Positions 7,490-17,651 are shown, numbered from the stretch's first letter. The stretch is DNA of 23,701 bases from Chara braunii (GCA_003427395.1 BFEA01000019.1:1879959-1903659); one strand, 5' to 3'. Notes: a model not told the origin generated them from the sequence alone. Translations and numbers: made by a program.

Positions 7490-8296
7490 TTTTTTTTTTA
7501 AACAGACATCCCCCTCAGTGTTAGTGGTGTTGATACGAGCAGACACCACTTCCACCTGGGGAGCGGCTCCATCTATTGGTGGGGAGAATCACCTGCTGGA
7601 CAGCGGGTCCAGCGTCCCATATACAAACATGAGTTCAGAGCGTATCACAACTGAGGTTGTGGAGATTCCTGCCAGCATTGATTACGCTGGAATCCAGGGG
7701 ACTGACTGAGCAGGATTTTGGAGAGAGGGGAGATCCTCTTCACCATGAAACCAGCGCCAGATAACTGCTGTTACATGCTAGTTCCTCCCTCCCCCACTAT
7801 TGATTACGGAGTACCAACTGAGTAGAATACTTCGTCCCCTGTTTTTTCTGAAACCCAAAGATTTAGAATACATCATCCCCCCTTTTTTGAGAGTGTAGAC
7901 CTCACCCTGAGCCTGGCGCTAGGTACACTGTTGCACATCAGTTCCTTCCTCCCCCTGGTCCCGTTTCTTGACTGAGAGACTAAGTTACCCCTCTTTTCTA
8001 CTGCTGGCCAAACCATTGGCTCTCTACTATGGTTGTGGCTGCCAGCGGGAACATGTCTGGGAAATCCTCGGGGCTTTTCATTGGGGTGTTGGGGTCAACT
8101 TGCAGCCAATTGTGAAAAGCTTGTAGTTCTTGGCAAAGTCTCTGCCTCCCCCCTCATTTCCTTTTTCCCCCGGCCAATCTATCGGAGCCATCCTGCCCCC
8201 CCTTTCCCCTCCCAGCCATTCTACGCAAAAGGTGTGGATTTCCTTAATGATGTCAGACTTCTGTGGTAGAATTACTGATTTCCCCTGAATTTGTTT
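7490..8296 (-). other. LINE A 3' UTR and poly(A) tail
   Basis: The segment has no coding content. The part at 7515-7760 aligns with the LINE B 3' UTR: the shared core at 7515-7618, GCCAGCATTGATT with its flanks at about 7673, and CTCTTCACC...GCGCCAGATA at about 7736-7762. T10 at 7490-7499 is the tail. The remainder, 7770-8296, is pyrimidine-rich on the plus strand and unassigned. Confidence 0.7.
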
Positions 8297-8773
8297 TCAT
8301 TGTGCCCTTATTACTGTTTCCACAAATTGTTTAACAGTAGTCGCCACTTCCCCTTCCTCCATTCTGGCTCCTTCTTGGTCTAAAATGCACCTCCTTGTCC
8401 ACAAGGTGCAGATTATCGCCTTTCTAGATATGGTGAAGAGGTTGTTGGCGAAGCGGGATGCGTGTGGCCTGTTCCACTGTCCCAGCAGAAGAGTTTCCCA
8501 TTTCCATGTCCACTCCTCATTAGCACCGAATTGAGACCAGATCCGGTCCCACCAACGCCACAACAGGGTAGCGCCCGGACATGGGAGAAAAATGTGTTCG
8601 ATTGTCTCACATATTCTTCGGGCCGGAAACCCTGCATTGCATGGCTTACACCACAGGAGAGCGATCCTTTTTTTCTCCAGGTTCGTCCTGTCTATAATCC
8701 AATCATTGGTGGGGAGACATCTGTAGCAGATTTGCCACTGTAGAGAGGCGAACTTTGTTGGTCTCTCTTTCAC
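8297..8773 (-). pseudogene. LINE A ORF2 C-terminal region with zf-RVT zinc-binding motif
   Basis: This 158-residue open stretch holds the zf-RVT domain typical of the end of plant LINE reverse transcriptases. KFASLQWQICYRCLPTNDW leads in, and the zinc ligands are Cys42, Cys45, His60 and Cys65 (WCKPC...EHIFLPCP), followed by LWRWWDRIW. It aligns along its length with the LINE B segment at 15781-15203. It is an isolated remnant of a larger ORF2 whose frame is broken upstream. Confidence 0.8.
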
Positions 8774-9861
8774 CCCTTTGAACCACTACATCCTTCTAAC
8801 TTGATCTCTATGCAGGCCCATGTGTTTCTGCCAGCTTTCTTCTAACTCTGCCTGAATGTCGACCCGGGTTTGATCAGCCTATAAGTGGCTTTAACAGTCA
8901 GCTCAGAGAGGTGCACTGCTTGTCCTTTCCGCCCCCTCACCTATTGTCATTCTAGAGGGTTCAGGGGTAAAGCGGACAGGGGGACTTCCGGTTGAAATGC
9001 CCGCAATTGAGTCCTCCCTTCTTTATGGCTTTGCAGTACCCGGATCCGTAAAGGTTGGTCTTCTCGTGGCATTGGACCGAGTCTGGATGGTATCGTACCA
9101 AGGTATCGTCCTCTCTTCTTTTGAAGAGGTTCGCCATAGCCCCTTCTGGTATGGCCTCAACTACCGTGCCAATTTGCAGGGGGAAGTCGACTACCCTTAC
9201 TGCTACCCAGTCCTGCTCTTGAAATGTCGGGCCCTTTCTTAGGGCCACCACCCAGGCAAGGTGCATCGAAAAGGTCAATTGTTCCAAGGCATCTGCGAGC
9301 TTGAGAGTGTGGCGTTGGAAGTGACGTAACTGTTGGGCTGTTTTCCAGTCTTTGGTTGCCTCATCCCATATATCCCCTACTCTAAGAATTCATTGCCTGA
9401 CCCATGAGGCCCAACGGGGGATCCGAGCTGGCGAAGACTCTTCCTTGCCTGTTTGTTATTGCGCTGTTCCCAAACAGGGGTTGACGGAGGATCTCCTCCG
9501 CTCGCTCCAGGTCCAGTCTATTAGGGATTGGCAGCCTCCTCCAGTTTTTAAGAAGGTCTATCCATAATTTATCTTTACCAAATCTTGCCTAGTCGCTCCT
9601 TTGTCCCCTCCCTCGTGCGAGTTCAAACGAGGGTGGGGTATAGAACAATATCGATCTTCAATCCATGTGAGGGGGTTTACTTTGTTGGCGGTTCTCGGTG
9701 CGAGTCTGCCGATTTGCTCCAAAGCCAGATCCCGCAATGGAAGATTTGTTCCAACTATCAATTTTTTGATCCATTGGATTGATAGTGCAGTGGCTTGTAA
9801 AGCGGGGTCCAATAAGCCTAGTCCTCCCCTGGTTTTGGGTTGTCCCAGGCTACCCTGTTGA
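8774..9861 (-). pseudogene. LINE A ORF2 region between reverse transcriptase and zf-RVT, frame-broken
   Basis: Two open pieces (9287-8961 and 9812-9558) and the sequence around them match the LINE B connector. Shared elements are HLAWVVALRKGP versus PLAWWRILRKDP, the IGTVV / VGNIV stretch, and DLALEQIGRLAPRT versus GLALEQIARLTPQT. The pieces are in different frames with stops between them. The role of this connector in ORF2 is unknown beyond linking polymerase and zinc domain. Confidence 0.65.
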
Positions 9862-10599
9862 TTACGTTTTGTTGTTCATGATTCCCCGCCAGAGAAAGGC
9901 AACGAGGTGTTTTTTTAGGTCCCCGGTGCTATCCTTTCCAAGTTGCCAGACGGTCGATTTATACCAGATGGATGCAAGCACCACGTTGTTTATGATTAAA
10001 GTTCTTCCAAATAGGGATGTGTTTTTGTTGTCCCAATTCTGCATTATTTTCAGTGTCAGCTTAGTGATCCATTCGTCCTTTCCTGCCGGCGGACCATGGG
10101 CTAAGAGCACCATCCCCAAGACTCTGATTGGTTCGTCGAGGGGTCTCAAGTCAACCTTGGGTTGTTCAGGTGGGCGGACTCCATGGAAGTGGATCCACCA
10201 GCCTTGCGTTTTGCTCCCCCAATTGACAGACATGTCAGATACCGAGGTGAACCGACTCATGAGGGTTTGGATTTCGGCCATGTTGTTGTGGGTAGCCTCG
10301 GCTGCTATTGTTAGGTCATCCGCAAACATCGAGTAGATCGGTATGGCATCTTCTGGGATGCCTGACAACCGAAGTCTGAAGATTTTTTTGTTCGTTCTCA
10401 TATTAGTTTTCAGTGCTTCCATCACTACCAAGAACAGGAAGGGGGCTAGCGGGTCACCCTGCTGCACGGAGTGCTGTAGTTTAATTTTTGGGGCCAACAA
10501 GTCGTTTATTTGTACCCGTGCGGACACATTGTTATGGAGTATCAGAATCCAGTCACGGAATTCTGAACCGAAGTTCATTTTTTGTAGGCATTTGTCCAA
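9862..10599 (-). pseudogene. LINE A reverse transcriptase, palm part with FADD
   Basis: This open stretch of 245 residues contains the second half of the RT domain. QQGDPLAPFLF is at 47-57, where the family's usual Arg is replaced by Gln. The catalytic box FADD is at 92-95, and VNWGSKTQGWWIHFHGVRPP and FLWRG follow. It aligns with LINE B RT residues about 309-547. Motif A with the first catalytic Asp lies upstream, past a break, so the polymerase is not intact. Confidence 0.85.
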
Positions 10600-11476
10600 G
10601 AATTTCCAGTCTACATGATCGTATACTTTTTCGAAATTTTTAAAAAACTATGGTTGTGTTTTGTTGTGACTGTCTTGATAGCTTAATCGGTTCATTAACC
10701 AATAACACATTCTCTTGAATGTTCCTGTGTCGCATGAACCCTGTTTATGCGGGTTTAATTATCTCCTCCAAGATAGGGATTATTATGTTGGTCATTGCCT
10801 TGACCACTAATTTATAGACCACCGTAAGGAGTGTGATTGGTCGGTAATTCCTTGTGTTTGTTTTGTCCCCTTTTTTGTATAAAAGGGTGAGGATCCCTTG
10901 ACTCACCAGCTCTCCTATATCTCCTGAGGTTTTTAACTGGCGGTAGTATTTCATCAACTCCTCTGACATATAGGACCATATTTGCTCCTAGAATTCTTTA
11001 GGGAGTCCGTCCACCCCTGGGGTTTTGTCTTCCTCCATTTACAGGAGGGCATTCCAGATTTCCTCCTTCCGTAGCGGATTGTCTAGAGCCTCCCTTTGCT
11101 CACTGGATAATCTTGTTGTGAGGGGGAATAGGAATTCCGTAATTTCTCCTGTTTTTGTCTGCTCTCACTCATTGGTTAGGGTGGAAGAAAAAAATTCTTT
11201 ATAAAAATCTTTGGCCACTTTCAAGCTATGGGCCGAGGAGTATGAGGTGACTTTGTGGGTTTTGATCGGGTTGTAAAGTCCCTCTATGGAGGATCGTCTG
11301 ACCCTGGTTTGTGCCAGCGCGAAGAAGGATGTGTCTGTTCGTCCTTCAGTGATGTGCCTAGATAACTTACCTATGATGATGGAACCCTGCCACCTTTGGT
11401 GGGCGAACTCAAGCAGTTGTGTTTTTAGCAGTTGTAATTCAACGGAATTAGTTTGAGGATGAATGAGCAGCGACAT
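10600..11476 (-). pseudogene. LINE A reverse transcriptase, fingers part, degenerate
   Basis: Open pieces at 11476-11165 and 10969-10745 match the N-terminal RT region of LINE B: GKLSRHITEG, then LTLLYKKGDKTNTRNYRPITLLTVVYKL, the latter being the start of the RT domain. Between and after them the frame is lost through stops and indels. A KTPGVDGLPKEF-like sequence is readable around 11000 only with a stop. Confidence 0.75.
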
Positions 11477-11586
11477 ACTGCTTTCCTGTTCAAGGCTACG
11501 GATTTTCTCCTGGATGTTAATTTCTTATGCATATTGTTCGTTGGCTCGTATTTTGGAAAATTCATTGCATTTCCTGGCCATAAAGG

Positions 11587-12645
11587 CTAATCTGTTATTA
11601 AACCATGTGATATAAGAGTCATGACGGTCTCGCGTGGTCTGCCACTACTCCCATACGTCTTTAAGAAAAACACGAAATTGATGTAGCAGCATTGTAGCTT
11701 CAACGTAGATGTGTTAAGTTTGTAAGAGTTGGGGCCCTGATCTGGGTTTTTGTGAAATCTAAGTAATATCGCACACATCTTGTGGTCTGCTCCCGGCCAT
11801 GGACTTAACGGAAAGATGGCGGTTGCCTACAGAGCCCTGTCTAGATCCTCTGCCAAGAGGATGAGATCTATTCTAGACCTGGACTGAAAGGGTGTATTAC
11901 TATTACGAATGCACGTGAACAGTCTCTTCTGTGGGTGTAGGCGCCTGAAAGAATCATAGAGGTGCTCCTCTTCGCAGAGCTTACGCATGATTCCTTCATC
12001 CTCTTCTATATAGGCGGGGCACGGGGAGGGGACTCTACACCTGTCCTGCCCACGATCCGGAGCCGCATTAAAATCATCTGCGATGATTGTTGGTATGCCT
12101 TGTGGCAGCTGGGACCGTATATATTAAAAAAACGTTTTGCGATGATCAATGTCATTGGGGCCATGGATAGAAATCACACTCACTACTTTTATTTCCAGCA
12201 TCAGAAGGGTGGTCACCCATCTCCCATCCCTTGTATATACGGCAGAGTGGATGACTTTCGCTCGAGAGTCAGGGGGAATCTTGATCGCCACTCCTGCCAA
12301 CCCCGGTCTCGGTGCGTGTGCTGCGATTTTTTGGAAAGGTCAGGCCAGGTTATGTGCCCTGGCATGATTTGGAGAATTTGTGAGGTGGGTTTCCTGGATA
12401 CAGATTATGTCCGGCCAACGTCTCCCCCCCACCCCCCTAATTTGCTCTAGTATTGCCTTTCGTTTCGAGAGGTTTGCTGCTGCCAACCCATTCACGTTGA
12501 GAGAGTGTAAGTCCAGATCCGCTACCTGGGCTGCCCTGGTCCAGGCCTTGTCTTTTCCGTAATGGATATGTAGCTCATATGTTCCTGGGGTGGGTTGCCA
12601 GTCTCGTGAACGTTGTTGCTGATTTCTAACTTCAGACTGGTTCAT
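11587..12645 (-). pseudogene. LINE A ORF2 N-terminal APE endonuclease, degenerate
   Basis: The start at 12645 gives 101 residues with LHSLNVNGLAAANLSKRKAI and IICIQETHL, the N-terminal motifs of APE-type endonucleases. Past 12340 the rest is readable only in pieces: FNAAPD, RSRIDLILL and DHKMC. The GDFN box reads DDFN here, a change of Gly to Asp next to a catalytic residue. The segment aligns with LINE B 20351-19497. Its N-terminus is about 20 residues longer than in LINE B. Confidence 0.75.
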
Positions 12646-12813
12646 TGGGAGACATAGGCGTCCAATCTGCGTTGTCTAGAGAGGAGGGATCCTGAAGGGT
12701 GTTGTGCCTAAGAAATGAACATAAGCAGTGAGTTACCTCTGGGGCACTCCAACCCGGGCTATCTCTAATCCTGGTCTGTTGCACTTCCAGGAGCTCCGCG
12801 TGGGTGAGCCAAA

Positions 12814-13149
12814 TCAGACCAGCATCCTTGGATTCGCTAAACGGGCAAAAACTACCCTTTGCGCCACGTGCGCTTCACCGTCTCTCGCCACCCACGTAGC
12901 CTCCCCCCCCGGCTCATACTGGGACTCCACAAATTTATTTAGATGCCACAGAAGGACTTTTTCCCCCTCAATGTCGTAATCCAGGAAGGAAGACCATCGC
13001 TTTAACGTTGCACCTCCCTTCCCCGGACAGAAGCCCACCTCCCATGATCCTTTCCTCCTTCTCACTGGGATCAGAGGAACTCCTGTAGTGGACATTTTCC
13101 CAGACCCGCCGCCCAGCTCTAGACATTGTCTCAACTGACGCCTCTTCAC
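12814..13149 (-). pseudogene. LINE A ORF1 C-terminal module remnant
   Basis: Within the 111 open residues, STTGVPLIPVRRRKGSWEVGF aligns with the LINE B stretch GIIFLLVRKKEGGWELGLAV (about 20850-20760). GGEATWVARDGEAHVAQRVVF aligns less clearly with the LINE B stretch at about 20640-20580. The match between two diverged copies argues for real coding origin. The function of this module is unknown to me. Confidence 0.55.
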
Positions 13150-13745
13150 GGCCTCATTCTCCTGGCAGGGTCCTGTCTCGGGACTAGGATTTGGAGGGGT
13201 GATTTCGGATGGTGTCTGCTATTGATAGTCCATTTCGCCACCCCCTTTGCTGGCCCATGTCTTTGGTTGTCATCCCCTTGCATGTCTCTATTACCCCTTT
13301 CAACAGAGCTTTCTCCCGACTCCAACCTTTGGCTCCCTGGTGAGGTGTGCCTATCCTCCTTGTGGGGTGGTGGAGGCAGCAACTCTGCCACCATGTGCAG
13401 TACTCGAAAGCCAACTTCGGACCACAACAGCCCCAAAGGAAGCCCCTCCGACATTACCTTTTTAAGGCTGGGACTATTATCTAAAATCGGAAAAATGTTC
13501 CGATATGTGGCGTCCCAGAACTCGTCCGTCACCAGTCCGTATCTGTCCTTCAAGCTGTTGAGGAGCCAGTTTGCCAGTTGGATAAGCTTTTGCTCTACTG
13601 GAATTTGTTGCTCTTGGCAGGTCTCCTTAGTGCCCGACTCCTACAACTCCTCCATTATTATATTGGGGGGCGATGTGCAGGGAAGGGGGGATGGTCCTAC
13701 ATCCATTGGGGCGGGACCGAAGGCATCCCTGAAGGGGTCGCAATC
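13146..13745 (-). pseudogene. LINE A ORF1 middle module remnant
   Basis: The open piece 13553-13146 carries DEFWDATYRNIFPILDNS and SEGLPLGLLWSEV, which align with DDFWDGVCSALIPMLESS and LQGLPEGAYWQTI in LINE B ORF1. Upstream in broken frame, 13745-13554 reads DAFGPAPMDVGPSPLP and LANWLLNSL, again as in LINE B (EAFGPAPMDVEPFPEV, ADWLMDNL). The long plus-strand ORF over this interval is a shadow. Confidence 0.6.
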
Positions 13746-14191
13746 ATGCGCGCCCAACTTCCCTTCCTCCTCCCTTACCTCCTCTCCCTCCTCCTCCTTC
13801 TCCCTTAGCAGTTCACCTTTGTTTGGACACGCCGCCAGCAGGTTTTCTTTTTCAACCTGTTCCCCCCTGCCCCCCCTCCCCCTCGCTCCCCTTCCCCCCG
13901 TTTCTCCCCTTTCCCCCCCTTTCCCCCCACTATGGTCCCCATGTCCTCTTCAACCCTCAGCAATTGTTGTGTTCCCTTGCTTCCTCCCATTTCCTTCTCT
14001 GGAGTTAACCCTCTCCCGCTGTCGTGGAAATAGGTCTGAGGTGCTGGCCTGGGAAGGGGTGAGCCCCCCACCGGACCCAGTGGTTCCTGGGGCAGTTTAG
14101 CTCTCTATTCCCGGTGGGCTGGGTGAGTGTGCCCCTGTCCATTCCCAATTTCCTTTGCCTTCCTTGAGGCCTCCATTTCCTGGTGTGGTCG

Positions 14192-14553
14192 TTATTGAGT
14201 TGTGTCTACATGGTCCCCCCTGCTTGTCCCCACCATTTGTAGACTGGTCTTGGGGCCTTCTATCTCAGGCGGTGTCCATGTGTCTGGGGGTTTGGTTCCC
14301 CAGTTGGGTTCCCCGGGCTTCTCCCATTTCCATCCCTTTGGTTTGACATCTTTCCCTTTTCCTTCCTCAAAGACCCAACCTTTGTGTCCAGGATCTACGG
14401 TCCTCCACAAGCTGCTCCGCAACGGATCCTGTAGGAAACGACCCGTGACTCTGTTCTGCTTACCTAGGTGGTTGGGGCAGTCCGATTCCGTGCAGAGGTG
14501 TCCATACGCCTTGCAGCGAAAACACCACAGCCTAAGCTTGTGGGCCGTGTGTA

Positions 14554-14555
<2 letters not shown>
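14192..14555 (-). pseudogene. LINE A ORF1 zinc-knuckle fragment, truncated at the LINE B tail
   Basis: The genuine part begins IHTAHKLRLWCFRCKAYGHL. The zinc knuckle CX2CX4HX6C (CFRCKAYGHLCTESDC) is followed by the conserved tail SLWRTVDPGHKGWVFEE. It aligns with LINE B ORF1 residues about 305-400. The 14 residues before it in the open frame (a Lys-rich run) come from the LINE B poly(A) tail, so the open frame is a chimera made by the insertion. ORF1 proteins bind the element's RNA. Confidence 0.8.
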
Positions 14556-14587
<32 letters not shown>

Positions 14588-15202
14588 AAAAAACACACCC
14601 AGCAGTGTTAGTGGTGCTGGTAAAAGCAGACACCACTAGCACCCGGGTGGAGGCTCCATCTATTGGTGGGGAGCTTCACCTGCTGGAAAACGGGTCCAGC
14701 GTCCCGTATGTACAGAATTGATGAATGTGAGCAAAAAGAACCGGAAGAACGAATAGCCTGCCAGCATTGATTGCTCTGGTTTCCAGAGGATTGACTGTGC
14801 AGGTTTGTACTGACACGCCGAAATACAAGCAAAACTGAGAAGGAGNTGTTATGGCAGGGAGGAGGGTCCCTCTTCACCCAGAAGCAGGCGCCAGATATCT
14901 GCGACAGTAAAACTGGGTCCTCAGTCCCTCCCATACCAATCCAGACCTACTAGACAATTGGAGGGGGGGGGGAAGGGGTCGGGGACGTCGGAGGTGGGTC
15001 TCAAGGGGATTGCTGAGTCAATCTTGGTCCACTCATGAAAAAGAAGCCGGTAATCCCTCACCAGATCTCTCCTCCCTTGTCCCACCCCTGGAACACATTG
15101 TCCACCTTTCCATTCCACTTCCCCTATCCTCCCCCCATTTTCCCCCCCAAGCCAGCTCAGGCTGAATTCCTTGATTTTTTGTTGAATCTCTTGCGGTGAG
15201 TG
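14556..15202 (-). other. LINE B 3' UTR and A31 tail
   Basis: T31 at 14556-14586 is the tail read from the plus strand. The family core follows (14603-14705), then the blocks shared with LINE A at about 14757-14800 and 14866-14900. An N occurs at 14846. C-rich DNA fills 14940-15170. No coding content is credible here. Confidence 0.75.
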
Positions 15203-16417
15203 TTATTGCTTGATCCGTGTCCTTACTCTTTCCCATTGTTCTCTTATTTCTGTTTGGATCTGCTGCTGAATGCTTTCCGTGAACTCCGGGCCATCCAACC
15301 TAGCTCTTTCCATTTCATATGTGCAGCGTCGTCGCCAGAGGGCCCAGAGCACCGCCCTGCGTCCTACTTTAAACAATTTGCTTGTGAAATCATCTATCTG
15401 GTGCGTAGGAAGGACTTCACATAGCAAGGCTTTCGAGTCCCAGAGCCACTAGATCAGGGTCTCAAGTTGGCCCCATATTCTGTCCCACCATCTCCACAGC
15501 CACACTGCACCTGGGCATTGAAGGAATATGTGATCTATTGTTTCTGGTATTTTCCTAGGAGGGAACGCGTCGGTGCAGAGCCTACACCAGGGAAGGGCTT
15601 GTCCTCTTTGTTCCAGGTTCGTTCTGTCTATTAACCAATCATTTGTCGCCAGGCAGCGGTGTTCGATCTGCCATTGCAGCGAGGCAAATTTTGCTGGTTT
15701 TTCCTTGATAAGTCCGAACCATTTTATTCCTCTTAGCTGGTTCTTGTCGAGGTTTAAGTGGTCCATCCAGCGCGCTTCCACTTGCTCCTGAAGGTTTGTT
15801 CTCGGCCTGAGGAGTTTTTAGGTTGATTTAACTGTGAGGCCGTATAGCGATCTCGTGACTTTCCTGCCCTTCCCTGTTGCTGTTGTCCATGTCCACTCCA
15901 TGGGGTCCAGGGCGAGTAGATGGATCGGGGTTTGGGGACAATAGGCGATCCTTTGCTCGTTTTCGTGAAGGACTCTGATTCTGTGAAGGTCTTCTTTCTG
16001 ACACGGGATTGTTTCTTCTGGTGATGATCTTTAGAGAACGTTGTTCCAGCCTATTTGAAAGAGGTCTACCCTTATCGATCCGTCAGCTTCGCAGTGCACT
16101 ACGTTGCCCACCTGACTAGGGCGGTCCTTTAATGCCACCCAGTCCGCTTTGTGGAGGACAGGGCATTTCCTTAGGATTCTCCACCAGGCCAGGGGGATCC
16201 TATCAATTAAGACGTCCAAGGCCTCTTCCGGTCGGTGACAGTATCGCAGTCTTTCTCTTAGCTTGACCAGGTCGATCCAGTTTTTTTGCTCCATGTCCCA
16301 TATATCACCTATCCTAGTCACTCCCCGCCTCACCCAGCCAAGCCACGGAGAGACCATACAATGGAGAGTTTGCCCCCTTGAATCAGTTATCCATCTATTC
16401 CCAAAAAGCGGTTGCCG
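15203..16417 (-). pseudogene. LINE B ORF2 C-terminal part (connector copy 1 plus zf-RVT)
   Basis: One frame covers this interval with stops at 16031-16033 (TAA, where copy 2 has CAA), near 15812 (TAA, where copy 2 has TAC) and 15449-15451 (TAG). The connector reads RWITDSRGQTLHCMVSPWL, DVLIDRIPLAWWRILRK and DRPSQVGNVVHCEADGS. The zf-RVT domain follows (Cys, Cys, His, Cys at residues 66, 69, 84 and 89 of the 15781-15449 piece: WCRLC...DHIFLQCP), then RRAVLWALWRRRCTYEMERA. This would be the end of ORF2. The frame is displaced by one base relative to the upstream ORF2 because the duplication offset is 820 bp. Confidence 0.8.
15717..16417. repeat. 701-bp direct repeat in LINE B, copy 1
   Basis: Aligns without gaps to 16537-17237 at a constant offset of 820. 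I counted about 51 mismatches by eye, near 93% identity. About 46 of them fall in the first 480 bp and only about five in the last 220 bp. Confidence 0.9.
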
Positions 16418-16536
16418 NGGTACCTACTCAAAATAGTGTGCTCAAAACGCAAAAAATCACCAAAATCAGCATGAAAATGACAATTTCAATTTCGTTCAAA
16501 AAATATAAAATGTTCGTTTTGACGAAATCGTCGTTA
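16418..16536. other. AT-rich spacer between the duplicated LINE segments, starting at an N
   Basis: This 119-bp stretch is unlike LINE sequence. It begins with N at 16418 and contains an inverted repeat, ATTTCGTTCAAAA (16489-16501) with TTTTGACGAAAT (16517-16528). It may be an insertion, filler DNA, or the edge of a mis-joined contig. Confidence 0.6.
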
Positions 16537-17237
16537 AACCATTTTATACCTCTCAGTTGGTTGTTGTCGATATTTAAATGATCCATCCAGCGCGCCTCCA
16601 CTTGCTCCCGAAGGTTTGTTCTCGGCTTGAGGAGTTTGTAGGTCGATTTAACCGTGAGGCTGTGTAGCGATCTTGTGACTTTCCTGCCCTTCCCTGCTGA
16701 TGTTGTCCATGTTCACTCCACGGGGTCCAGGGCGAGTAGATGAATCGGGGTTTGGGGACAAAAGACGATCCTTTGCTCTTTTTCATGGAGAACTCTGATT
16801 CTGTGAAGGTTTTCTTTCTGACACGGGATTGTTTCTTCTGGTGAAGTTCTTTGGAGAACGTTGTTCCAGCCTATTTGGAAGAGGTCTACACTTATCGATC
16901 CGTCAGCTTCGCAGTGCACTATGTTGCCCACCTGACTTGGACGGTCCTTTAGTGCCACCGAGTCTGATTTTTGAAGGACAGGGTCTTTCCTTAGGATTCT
17001 CCACCATGCCAGGGGGATCCTATCAATTAAGACGTCCAAGTCCTCTTCCGGTCGGTGACAGTATCGCAGTCTTTCTCTTAGCTTGACCGGGTCGATCCAG
17101 TTTCTTTGCTCCATGTCCCATATATTACCTATCCTAGTCACACCCCGCCTCACCCAGCCAAGCCACGGAGAGACCATACAATGGAGAGTTTGCCCCCTTG
17201 AATCAGTTATCCATCTATTCCCAAAAAGCGGTTGCCG
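16537..17237. repeat. 701-bp direct repeat in LINE B, copy 2
   Basis: Partner of 15717-16417. This copy continues upstream on the minus strand, without a break, into the LINE B reverse transcriptase frame. It ends on the 3' side at the spacer, where zf-RVT would be expected next. Confidence 0.9.
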
Positions 17238-17651
17238 TGCCACCTCTTCCCATCTCTCTAGTGGGACTTTCTCCTGCAGGGGCAGGCTCCTCCATGTTTT
17301 CAGGAGGTCCGTCCAGAACGGGTCGTTTCGCAGGTCAGCTCTTGCTGCTTGTCTGGGAAGGGAGGGGAGGGGTTGACAATGCTGGTGTTGTGCGCCACTC
17401 CTTGGGATAGGTCATCCCCTGTTTTCAAACCACATCAACGGGTCTTTCCCTTCCCCTGTTTGTGGTGTCAGGCGGGCAATCTGTTCCAGGGCTAACCCCT
17501 TCCATGGAGTGTCCTGACTGAAAAGCAGGCGTTTGAGTCACTGTAAAGCCAACGCCTTTGTTTGCAGCGCAAGATCTATTATGCCCAAGCCACCGTTTAC
17601 TTTGGGTTGAATTAAGGATTGTCAAACTACTCTGCTGATCACGTTTTGCAC
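16537..17651 (-). pseudogene. LINE B ORF2 connector, copy 2, in frame with the reverse transcriptase
   Basis: The RT frame continues here with stops but no frameshift. It reads QSLIQPKVNGGLGIIDLALQ (an RPK..GGLGI-type plant LINE motif), then GLALEQIARLTPQT, then the open piece 17243-16713 with GNRWITDSRGQTLHCMVSPW and the DVLIDRIPLAWW block. Stops include TGA codons near 17625, 17538 and 17412. The TGA at 16713-16715 stands where copy 1 has TGG. The protein would lack its zf-RVT unless the frame could cross the spacer. Confidence 0.75.

Larger units (their letters stand above)
7490..14555 (-). mobile_element. LINE A: old, broken L1-type non-LTR retrotransposon, missing the N-terminal part of ORF1
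   Basis: On the minus strand the order is: part of ORF1 with zinc knuckle (14555 downward), ORF1 C-terminal modules, APE endonuclease (from 12645), reverse transcriptase (about 11500-9860), zf-RVT tail (8773-8297), 3' UTR and A-tail (7499-7490). Every domain has its counterpart in LINE B in the same order. The distance from the zinc-knuckle boundary to the tail (about 7.05 kb) matches LINE B once LINE B's duplication is subtracted. Many frameshifts and stops mark it as the older copy. The remaining N-terminal part of its ORF1 is expected beyond the right edge of the window if LINE B is nested in it. Confidence 0.85.

Noticed and set aside
9779-10336. Plus-strand ORF of 185 codons
   Set aside because: Antisense shadow of the LINE A reverse transcriptase on the minus strand.
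13126-14100. Plus-strand ORF of 324 codons, Ser/Pro/Leu-rich
   Set aside because: The opposite strand carries LINE A ORF1 blocks conserved with LINE B. The plus frame is open because the region is C-rich.
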